Shown here piece by piece: positions 1 through 7,393 of a stretch of 10,734 nt of DNA. The stretch's first letter is position 1; every line of letters starts with the position of its first letter. A program made the position numbers and the translations under genes. The notes below the pieces were generated by a model that saw nothing but the letters and a program-made list of their open reading frames with translations, did no database searches and was not told the DNA's origin. Location: contig DOUV01000023.1 in assembly GCA_003520455.1 (NCBI GenBank), positions 1-10,734 on the forward strand. The letters are read 5' to 3'. The DNA comes from Chloroflexota bacterium (GTDB taxonomy: Bacteria > Chloroflexota > Anaerolineae > Ardenticatenales > Ardenticatenaceae).

Positions 1-300
1 GGCATCGCCGGCCGCAAGCTCCTGCCCGGCCGGCGGCACGATCGGAAATCGGCCGTAGATGCGCACGTCGGCGATCCAGGTCGGCGTCTCGGCCAGCGCC
101 AGCGAGCCCATCACCGGGACGATCAGCGCCGGCTCGCCCTGGCGAGGGAGCACCGCGTAGATCTGCGTCGTGCGCCACATGTTGACCAACCGATAGGAGA
201 AATCGCTCAGGTAGGTGACGTTCTCCCAGATCGACGCGACGACTGCGTCGAGATCGTTTTCGTCCATGACCTTCCTGGCGCGATCCAGATTGAGCAGCAT
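1..300 (-). CDS. M24/creatinase-fold (Xaa-Pro peptidase-like) protein, N-terminal part, truncated by the window edge
   Basis: Translating the minus strand from the ATG at 298..300 gives 100 uninterrupted codons to the left edge. The protein begins MLLNLDRARKVMDENDLDAV and continues with ENVTYLSDF near residues 26-34. This resembles the creatinase N-terminal domain (a short helix, then 'xDAvvas..eNvtYLs.f') of M24-family Xaa-Pro peptidases, creatinases and related hydrolases. The metal-binding catalytic domain, which would define the activity, lies outside the window. The start is supported by AAGGAGG about 6 bases upstream. It is probably the seventh gene of the operon, 51 bases after the PLP enzyme gene. 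In catabolic clusters such proteins may be true prolidases or may cleave other C-N bonds (creatinase, ectoine hydrolase), so the substrate is open. The fold assignment is moderately sure, the activity is not. Confidence 0.72.
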   Translation of the reverse strand, partial: MLLNLDRARKVMDENDLDAVVASIWENVTYLSDFSYRLVNMWRTTQIYAVLPRQGEPALIVPVMGSLALAETPTWIADVRIYGRFPIVPPAGQELAAGDA

Positions 301-351
301 GAGAGCCCTCCTTAGCTTTTGCTCGGCGTGCACTGCCCGGCACACACTGGA

Positions 352-1836
352 TTAGCGGAACGACACTGCTTGTGGTGTGCCCATATGCCGGTAGACGATC
401 TCGACGACTCGGACGAGCGCGCGTGCCAGCATGCGGGCCTCGCGCTCGATCAGCTGGCCTTCCTCGTCGGTTGTTCCCAGGCCGGGAGAGAGCAGGATAT
501 TGCCGTCGTAGCCAATAGTGGGCACCAGCCCCATCTCCGACATGCAATTCTGAATGATATTGCTCCCGGCATACATATCCTCGATCGTGAAGATGGGGAA
601 GCCCATCTCGCCGTCCCGCCAAGTGTTTTCGTAGTTGAGCTCGACCGCCATCGAATTCATCGATTTGGTGATCATCCAACCCTGACGCAGCGGTGCCGGG
701 AGCTCGGCGAAGGTTTCCACGACAATATCGTACAGGTCGTCGACCGCCTGGGTGACACGCTCGGGCTCGTCCCGCAGGACTTCGAGACTGGCGATGACGC
801 CCAGCAAGGCTTCTTTGCCGGGATCGTTGGTCACGTAGGCGGCTTTGCCGTGGGAAGATCCGGTTCCCCAGCGCTGCCCGTGGATCCCGAGCGCGCGGCG
901 AATCTGCACCATCAGCTCCTCGCGCCCGACGATCAGTCCTGCGGTCGGCGCGCCGGCCGCCTTGTCCATGCTGTAGACCATGATATCCGCGCCGATCGCG
1001 CGCGGGTCGGTGCCCAGGAATGGCGCCCCCCAGGCGTTATCGACCACGTAGGGGACCTGATAGCGGCGCGCCAGCTCGCCGATCAGCACCTGGAGCTTCG
1101 GCGCGCCATCCTGGTTCTTCACGCCGTACCCATAGCCGGGTGTGTCATAGCCGAGGCTGCTGAAGCCGACGAGCGTGTCGGCATGATGTGCGGCGACTTC
1201 GGCCAGGGCCGCCCGCGCGGCCTCCGGGTCGACCCGCGTGAGGAGCGGCACGGGATGGTATTTGATCCCGTGGGTTGGGTACTCTGCGCCGCTCAGGCGG
1301 ACGAAGATCGCGTCCAGGTTGGTGAGCCGCTTGCCCGAGAAGCCGAGCTCTCCGGCGGTGACGCCGCGATCGCCGAACAAATCCTTGTAACGCGGCGGGA
1401 AGGGGCGCCCGTAGCCGCCGTGGTGGTGCAGATGCCGCTCGTAGAGGGTGATATAGCGCGCGCGGTAGGTATCGCCGCGCCCGGTAAAGGGCGGTGTGAA
1501 GAAGGTGTCGAAGGTGACCCACAGGGCGGCCTCGCAAGTGTTGATGCAGGCGGCATCCCACTCATCGCCGTAGACGTCCTTGACGATCGCGCGCACGCAC
1601 TCGTCGAGCGGAGCGTTGCCGATCACCTTGCGCGCTCCCGCCTCGATGGCCTCCGCCACGCGCCGGATAAGCAGCCCGTGGCAGCTCGAAACCGCGCCGG
1701 TGAAGCCGAAGGTCCCGCGCATCTCGGGGATGATGCCAAGGGCGCGGGCCGCCTCGCGCGCCTCGGCGTAGATCTGCGGCGCGCGGGCCTGAAGATGGTT
1801 ATACAGTTGGAACCGGTAGTTGAAGGGACTGTTCAT
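352..1836 (-). CDS. PLP-dependent fold-type-I enzyme (aminotransferase/lyase superfamily), subfamily not recognised
   Basis: This is a 494-residue protein with the core signs of fold-type-I PLP enzymes. VPYVVDNAWGAPF (261-273) contains the cofactor-binding aspartate D266. MVYSMDKAAGAPTAG (286-300) places K292 as the probable Schiff-base lysine. The small C-terminal domain would follow from about residue 340. The NTCEAAL segment (99-105) sits where phosphate-cup residues are expected. The insert LHHHGGYGRPFPP (136-148) is His/Gly/Pro-rich. The overall look recalls SelA-like, SepSecS-like and cysteine-desulfurase-like proteins more than classical aminotransferases, but I cannot name the reaction. 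The start follows AGGAGGGAGG about 8 bases upstream. The gene lies 48 bases after the SDR and 51 before the M24 protein. In this operon it probably handles an amino-acid-like intermediate by transamination, elimination or beta-cleavage. That role is inferred from context. Confidence 0.8.
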   Translation of the reverse strand: MNSPFNYRFQLYNHLQARAPQIYAEAREAARALGIIPEMRGTFGFTGAVSSCHGLLIRRVAEAIEAGARKVIGNAPLDECVRAIVKDVYGDEWDAACINTCEAALWVTFDTFFTPPFTGRGDTYRARYITLYERHLHHHGGYGRPFPPRYKDLFGDRGVTAGELGFSGKRLTNLDAIFVRLSGAEYPTHGIKYHPVPLLTRVDPEAARAALAEVAAHHADTLVGFSSLGYDTPGYGYGVKNQDGAPKLQVLIGELARRYQVPYVVDNAWGAPFLGTDPRAIGADIMVYSMDKAAGAPTAGLIVGREELMVQIRRALGIHGQRWGTGSSHGKAAYVTNDPGKEALLGVIASLEVLRDEPERVTQAVDDLYDIVVETFAELPAPLRQGWMITKSMNSMAVELNYENTWRDGEMGFPIFTIEDMYAGSNIIQNCMSEMGLVPTIGYDGNILLSPGLGTTDEEGQLIEREARMLARALVRVVEIVYRHMGTPQAVSFR

Positions 1837-1884
1837 TCGTTGACCTCCCTCCTCTCAACGTAAGTCGATGCCTCGCGCGTGGCC

Positions 1885-2637
1885 TCAGCGCGCGGTCCAG
1901 CCGCCGTCGACGAGCAGCGTGTGCCCCGTCACCATCCCGGCCTCCAGCGAGGCGAGGTAGACGACGGCCGCCGCGACGTCGCTCGGCTGGATGAACGTTC
2001 CGCGCGGGATGGAGGCGAGCACCGTCGCTCGTAGGGTTGCATCCTCCAGGGCCTTTCTCGTCAGATCGGTGACCACATAGGCCGGGGCCACGACATTGAC
2101 CGTGATGTTCTGCTCGGCCAACTCGAGGGCCAGGACGCGGGTCATCTGAATCAGCCCGGCCTTACTCGCGCCGTAGGCTGCCAGGCGCGGTGCTCCGACG
2201 ACGCCCGCCTGGGAGGCGATGTTGATGATCCTGCCCCAGCCGGTCGGCACCATCGAGCGGGCCGCCTCCTGCGCGCAGCGAAACGCGCCGACCAGGTTCG
2301 TGTCCAGGACAAAGTGCCAGTCGTCGTCCGCCAACTCGAAGAGCGTGCCGCGCCGGTTCGTGCCGGCGTTGTTGACCAGGATGTCCGGCCCGCCGATCTG
2401 TTGCCGGACGGTCTCGAAGGCCGCGCGGACCTGGTCACTCGAGGTGACATCCAGCGCCACGCCGAGGGCGGCATGGCCCTCCTGTTGGAGTTCCGCTGCG
2501 ACGCGTTGGGCTTCTTCGAGCCGCCGGCTCGTCACGGCCACCGTCGCGCCCGCCTGCGCCAGGGCGGCCGCGATCGCTCGTCCAATGCCGCGGCTCCCTC
2601 CAGTAACAACAGCCGACTTCCCGCTCAGGTCAAACAT
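1885..2637 (-). CDS. SDR-family NAD(P)-dependent oxidoreductase (FabG-like)
   Basis: This 250-residue protein is a complete classical short-chain dehydrogenase/reductase. It has the Rossmann cofactor motif TGGSRGIG (12-19), the NNAG motif (89-92), the active-site Asn N114, Ser S142, and the YGASK box with catalytic Tyr155 and Lys159. It ends in the usual DGGWTAR tail. Its length is normal for the family. The segment SRR (37-39) after the second beta strand suggests a preference for NADP(H), by analogy with FabG. It would reduce or oxidise a ketone/alcohol in the cytoplasm. FabG itself is unlikely because the gene sits between a permease gene and a PLP enzyme in a catabolic-type operon. Gaps are 74 bases upstream and 48 downstream. 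The ATG at 2637 follows GA-rich sequence (GAGGAG) that can act as the ribosome-binding site. The substrate is unknown. Confidence 0.92.
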   Translation of the reverse strand: MFDLSGKSAVVTGGSRGIGRAIAAALAQAGATVAVTSRRLEEAQRVAAELQQEGHAALGVALDVTSSDQVRAAFETVRQQIGGPDILVNNAGTNRRGTLFELADDDWHFVLDTNLVGAFRCAQEAARSMVPTGWGRIINIASQAGVVGAPRLAAYGASKAGLIQMTRVLALELAEQNITVNVVAPAYVVTDLTRKALEDATLRATVLASIPRGTFIQPSDVAAAVVYLASLEAGMVTGHTLLVDGGWTAR

Positions 2638-2711
2638 TGCTCCTCACCCCCTCCAGGGAGGCTCCGCCCGTGCACCCTCCCCCTGGCAATCATCTTCACC
2701 GTAAAGAAGAA

Positions 2712-3614
2712 TTAGAACCCTTGGTGTCCAACCCTCGTCGCCGGGTCGAGCGCGTCGCGAGCGGCGTCGCCGAGGAGGCTGAAGCAGACGCCGACGAGGG
2801 TGACGACACCGGCCGGGACGAGCACCATGTAGGGCGCCAAGCTCACATACTGGCGTGATTCGGCGATCATCGCCCCCCACTCCGGCGAGGGCGGTTGCGC
2901 GCCCAGCCCCAGGAAATTCAGCCCGGCGACCTCGATCACCACCCAGCCGATGTGGGATGACATCGTTACAAGAATGGGGGACAACACGTTCGGCAAGACG
3001 TGCCGCGCCATGATCTGCCCGGTCGATTCGCCGATGCCGACCGCGGCGAGAATGTAGTCCTGGGTCGCCACCGAAAGGACCGCCCCGCGGACCATTCGGG
3101 CATAGAAGGGGATGCTCGCAATCGCGATGGCGACCAGAGCATTGGCAAGGCTAGGGCCTAGAACGGCGACGACGACGATCGCGAGCAGGATCGACGGGAA
3201 GGCGAGCATCCCGTCGATGACCCGCATGATGAAGGCACTGAGTGGCCCCTCGAGATAGCCGGCCAGGATACCAAGACTCGACCCCACCGTTGAGGCGATG
3301 AGCGCCGCGGCCAGGCCAACCGAAAGCGAGAGCCGCCCGCCCCACAGCACCCGGCTTAGCAAGTCCCGACCGAACATGTCCGTGCCTAACGGATGCCCGG
3401 GCGTCAGGGGCGGGAGCTGGCGGGTAGCCAGATTCACGGCCGTCGGGTCGGGGAGGCGGAGCAGCGGCGCCACCAGGGCAGCCGTGGCAATCAGGAGCAC
3501 GATGCCCCCGCCGCCGAGCCCGCGCACGCCGAGTCGATTCAAGGTCGCCACTCTCACGCGCGGCGCTCGAAATCTGCCCATCGGCGACGAAGCGGCAGGA
3601 AGGGTTTGATCCAT
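2712..3614 (-). CDS. ABC transporter permease, DppC/OppC type
   Basis: This 300-residue inner-membrane permease belongs to the dipeptide/oligopeptide/nickel transporter family. It has one N-terminal membrane segment (about 31-52), then the hallmark LGTDMFGRDLLSR (76-88), then five further hydrophobic stretches. The EAA-type cytoplasmic loop DYILAAVGIGESTGQ...HVLPN (186-209) would contact the ATPase. The family signature FLGLGAQPPSPEWG (234-247) and the C-terminal GDAARDALDP (282-291) follow. The frame is open to an earlier ATG at 3692, but I chose the ATG at 3614. It has the AGGTGGGAG ribosome-binding site directly after the DppB-type stop, and the 3692 start would overlap that gene by 68 bases. 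It should pair with the DppB-type permease just upstream to form the channel for the solute delivered by the lipoprotein. No ATPase gene is in the window. Confidence 0.93.
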   Translation of the reverse strand: MDQTLPAASSPMGRFRAPRVRVATLNRLGVRGLGGGGIVLLIATAALVAPLLRLPDPTAVNLATRQLPPLTPGHPLGTDMFGRDLLSRVLWGGRLSLSVGLAAALIASTVGSSLGILAGYLEGPLSAFIMRVIDGMLAFPSILLAIVVVAVLGPSLANALVAIAIASIPFYARMVRGAVLSVATQDYILAAVGIGESTGQIMARHVLPNVLSPILVTMSSHIGWVVIEVAGLNFLGLGAQPPSPEWGAMIAESRQYVSLAPYMVLVPAGVVTLVGVCFSLLGDAARDALDPATRVGHQGF

Positions 3615-3615
3615 A

Positions 3616-3624
3616 CTCCCACCT
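3616..3624 (-). promoter_or_regulatory. Ribosome-binding site deciding the DppC-type start
   Basis: On the minus strand AGGTGGGAG lies one base before the ATG end of the leader and directly adjoins the TAA stop (3625..3627) of the upstream permease. It supports the start at 3614 over the in-frame ATG at 3692, and suggests coupled translation of the two permeases. The spacing to the ATG is short, so the pairing may use the 5' part of the motif. Confidence 0.55.
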
Positions 3625-4575
3625 TTAACAGGTTCGGACCCGGGGATCGGCGAAACCATGGAGAATGTCGGTGATGAGATTGATCCCGACATACAAGACG
3701 GCTAGCAGCAGCACGCAGCCCTGCACCAGTGGCAGATCGCGGGTGACGACGGCGCGCACCAGCAGCGAGCCGAGGCCAGGCCAGGCAAAGACGATCTCGA
3801 CCAGCGCCGCCGCGCCGAACACGTAGCCCAGCTCCAGGCCGAGAATGTGAATCACCGGAATGATCGCGTTCCGCATCACGTGCCAGAGGATGATCCGGCG
3901 GGGCTTCAGGCCTTTGGCGCGCGCAGTGCGGATGTGATCTTGTCCGAGAGTCTCGATCACCGAGGCCCGCGTCATGCGGGCCACCACCGCGGTGGGGGCG
4001 GCGGCCAGGGCGATTGCCGGGAGCAGCAAGTATTGCAGCGTCGTCGCCCAGGTTGCCGGCCCGGTTGTCGGGCGGATCCCGCCGGATGGTAACCAGCCGA
4101 GCGAGAGCGAGAAGACGACGAGCAAGAGTAGGCCGAGGACGAACGGCGGGATCGCGACTCCCATCGAGATGATGGCGGTCAAGGCGCCTTCCCACCGGGC
4201 GTGGCTTTTCAACCCGGCCACGGCGCCGATCGCCAGGCCGGCAGTCAGGATCAAGAAGAAGCTGGCCGACGCGAGCAGGAACGCCGGGCCCAGTCGCTCG
4301 CCGAGCTCGACGGTGACGGGGCGGCGGAAGAAGATCGAATTTCCCAAGTCGCCGCGCGCGGCCCTGGAGACCCAGCGCAGGTATTGGACCGGCAACGGGT
4401 CCTGAAGGTGGAGCTCCGCACGTATGGTCTGCAGGGCCGCCTGGTTCGCCATCGGCCCCAGCATCGAGATCGCGGGGTCCCCAGGCGCGAGATGGATGAG
4501 GGAGAAGGTAAGAATAGTGGCGCCGATGATGATGGGAACCGAGGCGGTGATGCGCCGCAACACGAATACTAGCAC
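3625..4575 (-). CDS. ABC transporter permease, DppB/OppB type
   Basis: This 316-residue inner-membrane permease has the DppB/OppB architecture. The N-terminus is LVFVLRRITASVPIIIGATILTFSLIHLAPGDPA, with the first membrane helix at about 10-30 and the conserved GDPA at 32-35. A periplasmic loop follows, then helices near 98-121, 131-158, 178-199, 240-262 and 285-305. The EAA-type loop (about 212-240, DHIRTARAKGLKPRRIILWHVMRNA) and the family motif VEIVFAWPGLG (259-269) are clear, and the protein ends DPRVR as in its relatives. The start codon is GTG at 4573..4575, preceded by GGAGGG about 8 bases upstream. The gene stops 10 bases before the DppC-type gene. It forms the heterodimeric translocation pore with that partner. 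Peptide specificity should not be assumed, because the family also moves nickel, opines, glycans and other small molecules. Confidence 0.93.
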   Translation of the reverse strand: MLVFVLRRITASVPIIIGATILTFSLIHLAPGDPAISMLGPMANQAALQTIRAELHLQDPLPVQYLRWVSRAARGDLGNSIFFRRPVTVELGERLGPAFLLASASFFLILTAGLAIGAVAGLKSHARWEGALTAIISMGVAIPPFVLGLLLLVVFSLSLGWLPSGGIRPTTGPATWATTLQYLLLPAIALAAAPTAVVARMTRASVIETLGQDHIRTARAKGLKPRRIILWHVMRNAIIPVIHILGLELGYVFGAAALVEIVFAWPGLGSLLVRAVVTRDLPLVQGCVLLLAVLYVGINLITDILHGFADPRVRTC

Positions 4576-4734
4576 GGAGTTGCCCTCCGGCGACTATCTC
4601 TGCCGTCACCAGACCAATCTGGTCGTCCGCTGACGCCATCTGACCCGCCGGCGCTGTGGGTTTCAACGAAATGTGTCGCGTGCAACGACACAATGGTGTC
4701 TCGGCACACGACACCTGATCTCGCTCTTCCGCAC
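4576..4734 (-). other. Intergenic segment with nested short inverted repeats between binding protein and permease genes
   Basis: This 159-base gap is the longest within the operon. It holds at least three short stems. GTGTCG (4673..4678) can pair with CGACAC (4686..4691), loop 7. GGTGTC (4695..4700) can pair with GACACC (4710..4715), loop 9. ACCAGA (4608..4613) can pair with TCTGGT (4618..4623), loop 4. The GTGTC/GACAC elements repeat, so alternative pairings are possible. No T-run marks a standard intrinsic terminator. Such structures after a binding-protein gene often protect the upstream mRNA or reduce read-through into permeases, keeping the binding protein in excess. Applying that here is an inference. 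Confidence 0.4.
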
Positions 4735-6480
4735 TCAACTGCTGCTGGCCGTTGCTGTCGTCAAGCCCAGTCGGTTGAAATTGGCCCCGACGACCAGCCC
4801 TTGCACACGGCGGCGCGAAGCAACCACGTACTTCGCGTGGAACATGAAGATCCAGGGTGCTTCGTCGGCGACGATGCGCTGCGCTTCTTTGTAGAGTTCC
4901 GTGCGCTCGTCCTGTTTGATCGTGGTGCTCGCCTTATTAAGGAGGTCGTCGACCTGAGGATTCGAGAAGAAACTCAGGTTATAGCCGGCCGGCGGCTCGA
5001 AGGCCGTCGTCAATTGCAGGCTGACGTACTGGCCAGGATCGTCGGTGTTGTTACCCCAGCCCATCTCGGCCAGGCCGTAGGGCTGCGTTCCCTGCAACAG
5101 CGATCCCAGGTACGAGGTCCATTCGATCGTGTCGATGCTGGCCTGTACGCCCACCTCGCGCAGGTTCGCCTGGACCACGGTGGCGAGTTCGCGCGGGCTG
5201 ACCATCATCGACCCGCTGACCGGCGAGACGAAGCGGGTCGAGAGCCCCTCGGCATAGCCGGCGTCTGCCAGAAGCTGCTTCGCCTTATCAGGGTCGTGCT
5301 TGTATACCTGCACGTTGGGCTCATAGGCCCAGGTCCCTGGCCAGACGAACCCCGTCGACGGATCGGCGGCGCCGTGGAGCACATCGCGGATGATCGCTTC
5401 CTTGTCCACCGCATAGTTGAGCGCTTGGCGCACGCGTTTGTCTTTGAAGGGTTCCTCCTCCATGTTGATCGCGATCCACCACGTATGCAGCCCCGGGTGG
5501 GCTTGCACCTGGAGGTTCTGGTCCGCCTCGATGAAGGGGATAAACTCGGGGCTGACGTCGGTGACGATGTCTACGTCGCCCTTCTGGAGCTGGATCACTC
5601 GCGTGGCCTCGTCGGGCACCGGTTTGATCACGACACGCTCCAGCTTCGGCGGCCCGGCCCAGTAGTCGGGGTTACGCTCCACCACGAGCTGCTGATCCTT
5701 CGCCCAGGAGACGAAGCGGAAGGGACCCGTCCCGACCGGGTTCTCGTCGAATTTCTCGCCATACTTCTCGAGCGCGGCGGGGCTCACGGGGCTGGCCGGG
5801 AGCCAGGTCAGTTGGGATAGGAAGACGGCGTCCGGCTGCTTCAGCAGGAATTTCACGGTGTAGTCGTCTACTACCTGTACTTCCGCCAGGCTCGAGTAGA
5901 AGAAGCCGAGATAGGGGTAGGGCGGACGGTGCGCCGGATGCTTCTCGTCCAGCATCCGGTCCCAGGTGTACTTGACGGCCTGTGCATTGAACGGTGTGCC
6001 GTCGTGAAACTTCACATCCTTGCGCAGTTGGAAGGTATACTCCTTGGCATCCGGCGAGATGGTCCAGCTTGTCGCCAGCGACGGCTTGACCTCGGTCGAC
6101 ACGCCCGACACATCGACGAGCCGGTCGTAGAGCGTGATGGCGAGGTTCTTGAAGTTGGCAAGCGCATGCGCGGGATCGAGACTCGTGACGTCCGAGGTGA
6201 CACCCAAAACGACCGTCCCTCCGGCCTGTGCAGCTACTTGGGTTGGCGCGCTCGTCGCGGCGAGCGATGCCGCTGCTGTGGGGACCATCGTCGCGACGAC
6301 GGGCGATGGGGCGGTGGTTGCGATGCTGGGACCGCTGCTACACGCGGCGAGGATGGAGCTTATGAAAGGAGTAGACAATCCGAGTAGGCTTGCTTTTCGC
6401 AGGAACTGGCGTCGCGACATCCGGCCGCGCAGAAATGCCTCGACGACCTGGACCTCTTCCTTCTTCTTCGCAGCGCACAT
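4735..6480 (-). CDS. ABC transporter substrate-binding lipoprotein, family 5 (peptide/nickel type), Tat-exported
   Basis: This 581-residue extracytoplasmic binding protein has a twin-arginine signal, SRRQFLRK at 22-29. A hydrophobic stretch follows, then the lipobox LAAC with Cys47 as the lipidated residue. A low-complexity Ala/Thr/Pro/Ser spacer (about 48-88) leads into the SBP_bac_5 domain (about 89-570), which starts TVVLGVTSDVTSLDPA. The domain carries the typical YTFQLRKDVKFHDGTPF segment and an internal NPVGTGPFRF motif. An in-frame ATG at 6564 exists, but the start at 6480 has AGGAGGGG just upstream and gives a proper signal peptide, so I chose it. The protein would be anchored outside the cytoplasmic membrane and deliver solute to the two permeases encoded next. 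Family-5 proteins bind peptides, nickel chelates, opines and other small compounds. Nothing visible fixes the ligand. Confidence 0.94.
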   Translation of the reverse strand: MCAAKKKEEVQVVEAFLRGRMSRRQFLRKASLLGLSTPFISSILAACSSGPSIATTAPSPVVATMVPTAAASLAATSAPTQVAAQAGGTVVLGVTSDVTSLDPAHALANFKNLAITLYDRLVDVSGVSTEVKPSLATSWTISPDAKEYTFQLRKDVKFHDGTPFNAQAVKYTWDRMLDEKHPAHRPPYPYLGFFYSSLAEVQVVDDYTVKFLLKQPDAVFLSQLTWLPASPVSPAALEKYGEKFDENPVGTGPFRFVSWAKDQQLVVERNPDYWAGPPKLERVVIKPVPDEATRVIQLQKGDVDIVTDVSPEFIPFIEADQNLQVQAHPGLHTWWIAINMEEEPFKDKRVRQALNYAVDKEAIIRDVLHGAADPSTGFVWPGTWAYEPNVQVYKHDPDKAKQLLADAGYAEGLSTRFVSPVSGSMMVSPRELATVVQANLREVGVQASIDTIEWTSYLGSLLQGTQPYGLAEMGWGNNTDDPGQYVSLQLTTAFEPPAGYNLSFFSNPQVDDLLNKASTTIKQDERTELYKEAQRIVADEAPWIFMFHAKYVVASRRRVQGLVVGANFNRLGLTTATASSS

Positions 6481-6483
6481 CTT

Positions 6484-6491
6484 CCCCTCCT
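6484..6491 (-). promoter_or_regulatory. Ribosome-binding site deciding the binding-protein start
   Basis: On the minus strand AGGAGGGG lies 3 bases before the ATG at 6480, with GAGGAG extending further upstream. It supports this start over the in-frame ATG at 6564, which would add 28 charged residues before the Tat signal. Confidence 0.6.
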
Positions 6492-6564
6492 CTTCTTCAG
6501 GTACACGCGAGCGATCCGCACGGTGCTCTTCCCACGAACGCGCGTGAAAACAGCCGGGGCGCAA

Positions 6565-7254
6565 TTAAGCCGGCGAGGTGATCGCTACCCGCTCCGCCCG
6601 CAAGCGTTCGATCAACTCGGCCGTCGACAGGACATTGGCGTACCACTTGCCGAAGAGCCAGATGGCATGGCTGTGCTCCTTCTCGGTCAGCGCCGCGCAG
6701 CAGTCCTCGACAACAAATATCTTGTAGCTGCGGTCGCTTGCATCGCGCACGGCCGTCTCGACACAGCCGTTTGTGACGACTCCAGTGACGATCAGGGTAT
6801 CGATTCCCAGATTGCGCAGCACCTGGTCGATAGCGGTCGAGTTGAAGACGCCACCCGCGGTCTTGCTCAGGACCAGTTCGCCTTCGTGGGGGGCGATCTC
6901 GTCAAGAATATCGGCCTCGCGAGCGCCGGGTGGCACCAGGATGCCCAGGTCGCGATGCTGGCGGCTGATATCGCGCCCGTCGGGGCTGGCGGCCATGATT
7001 CGGACGTAGATGACCTGGCTGCCCGCCCGCCGGGCGGCGTCGAGCAGCCGCTGGAGATTTGGCACAACGATGGTCTCCAGGCGCTCGAAATAGTCTCGGT
7101 ATTCCTCCGCGTGCCCTTGTTCCCGCGCGTCTCTCCCGATGCCCCACGCTCGGTGGGCGTCGTAGTACTGCATGTCGACGACTAGCACGGCAGAGCGTTC
7201 GGGGACTAACTCGTGGCGCGGCAGTTTTCCAAAGATATCGCTGGCGGTGTCCAT
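6565..7254 (-). CDS. Isochorismatase-fold cysteine hydrolase
   Basis: This 229-residue protein carries the catalytic triad of the cysteine hydrolase (isochorismatase-like) family: Asp27 in AVLVVDMQ, Lys131 in LVLSKTAGGVF, and the nucleophile Cys164 in GVVTNGCVE. Family members hydrolyse C-N bonds of amides and ureides (N-carbamoylsarcosine, ureidoacrylate, biuret, nicotinamide). Isochorismate hydrolysis needs a different setting and is unlikely here. The frame is open to an ATG at 7440, but that would reach across the promoter. The ATG at 7254 has AAAGGGG 5 bases upstream, so I chose it. It is the first gene of the operon, about 120 bases after the predicted transcription start, and lies 84 bases before the binding-protein gene. 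It is a cytoplasmic enzyme that probably acts on the imported compound or a product of it. The exact substrate is not visible. Confidence 0.9.
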   Translation of the reverse strand: MDTASDIFGKLPRHELVPERSAVLVVDMQYYDAHRAWGIGRDAREQGHAEEYRDYFERLETIVVPNLQRLLDAARRAGSQVIYVRIMAASPDGRDISRQHRDLGILVPPGAREADILDEIAPHEGELVLSKTAGGVFNSTAIDQVLRNLGIDTLIVTGVVTNGCVETAVRDASDRSYKIFVVEDCCAALTEKEHSHAIWLFGKWYANVLSTAELIERLRAERVAITSPA

Positions 7255-7259
7255 TGATA

Positions 7260-7266
7260 CCCCTTT
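7260..7266 (-). promoter_or_regulatory. Ribosome-binding site deciding the cysteine hydrolase start
   Basis: AAAGGGG on the minus strand lies 5 bases upstream of the ATG at 7254. It excludes the longer in-frame reading to 7440, which would run through the promoter region and add a non-homologous-looking leader of 62 residues. Confidence 0.55.
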
Positions 7267-7356
7267 CTGGTGAAAGCGAATCCTGCCTCCTGGGATCGTC
7301 GAGGGCTGGGCGAGGTTGCGGGGAGCGCGAAGCAGTATCAAATTCGAGTTCACAAC

Positions 7357-7385
7357 TAGACAAAGAGGGAGATGTGTTATATAGT
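7357..7385 (+). promoter_or_regulatory. Opposing promoter for the MFS gene, overlapping the operon promoter
   Basis: On the plus strand TAGACA (7357..7362) and TATAGT (7380..7385) are separated by 17 bases, each one mismatch from consensus. The -10 box shares five bases with the -10 box of the leftward promoter, so the two polymerases would compete. The start point would be near 7392, just before an in-frame ATG at 7393, which leaves open a leaderless longer form of the MFS protein. Confidence 0.45.
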
Positions 7386-7393
7386 ATATCATA
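7380..7393. promoter_or_regulatory. AT-rich imperfect palindrome, candidate operator
   Basis: The 14 bases read TAT-NN-TATA-NN-ATA and match their own reverse complement at 10 positions. They cover both predicted -10 boxes. GntR/FCD regulators commonly bind short AT-containing palindromes, and one is encoded nearby, so this is a reasonable operator candidate. AT-rich -10 regions form such partial palindromes easily, so confidence is low. Confidence 0.3.

Noticed and set aside
319..1863. Long plus-strand open frame of 514 codons antisense to the PLP enzyme gene
   Set aside because: Its translation shows no family features and is rich in His, Arg, Gly and Ala as expected of an antisense shadow in GC-rich DNA. 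The minus-strand frame has clear PLP motifs and a ribosome-binding site.
3615..3692. N-terminal extension of the DppC-type permease to the ATG at 3692
   Set aside because: It would overlap the upstream permease by 68 bases and has no better ribosome-binding site. The start at 3614 fits family length.
3554..4738. Minus-strand open frame of 394 codons across the DppB-type gene
   Set aside because: The Arg/Pro-rich translation lacks membrane segments. The overlapping frame encodes an unmistakable permease.
4693..5820. Plus-strand open frame of 375 codons opposite the binding-protein gene
   Set aside because: It is a shadow of the intact family-5 binding protein and has no recognisable domain.
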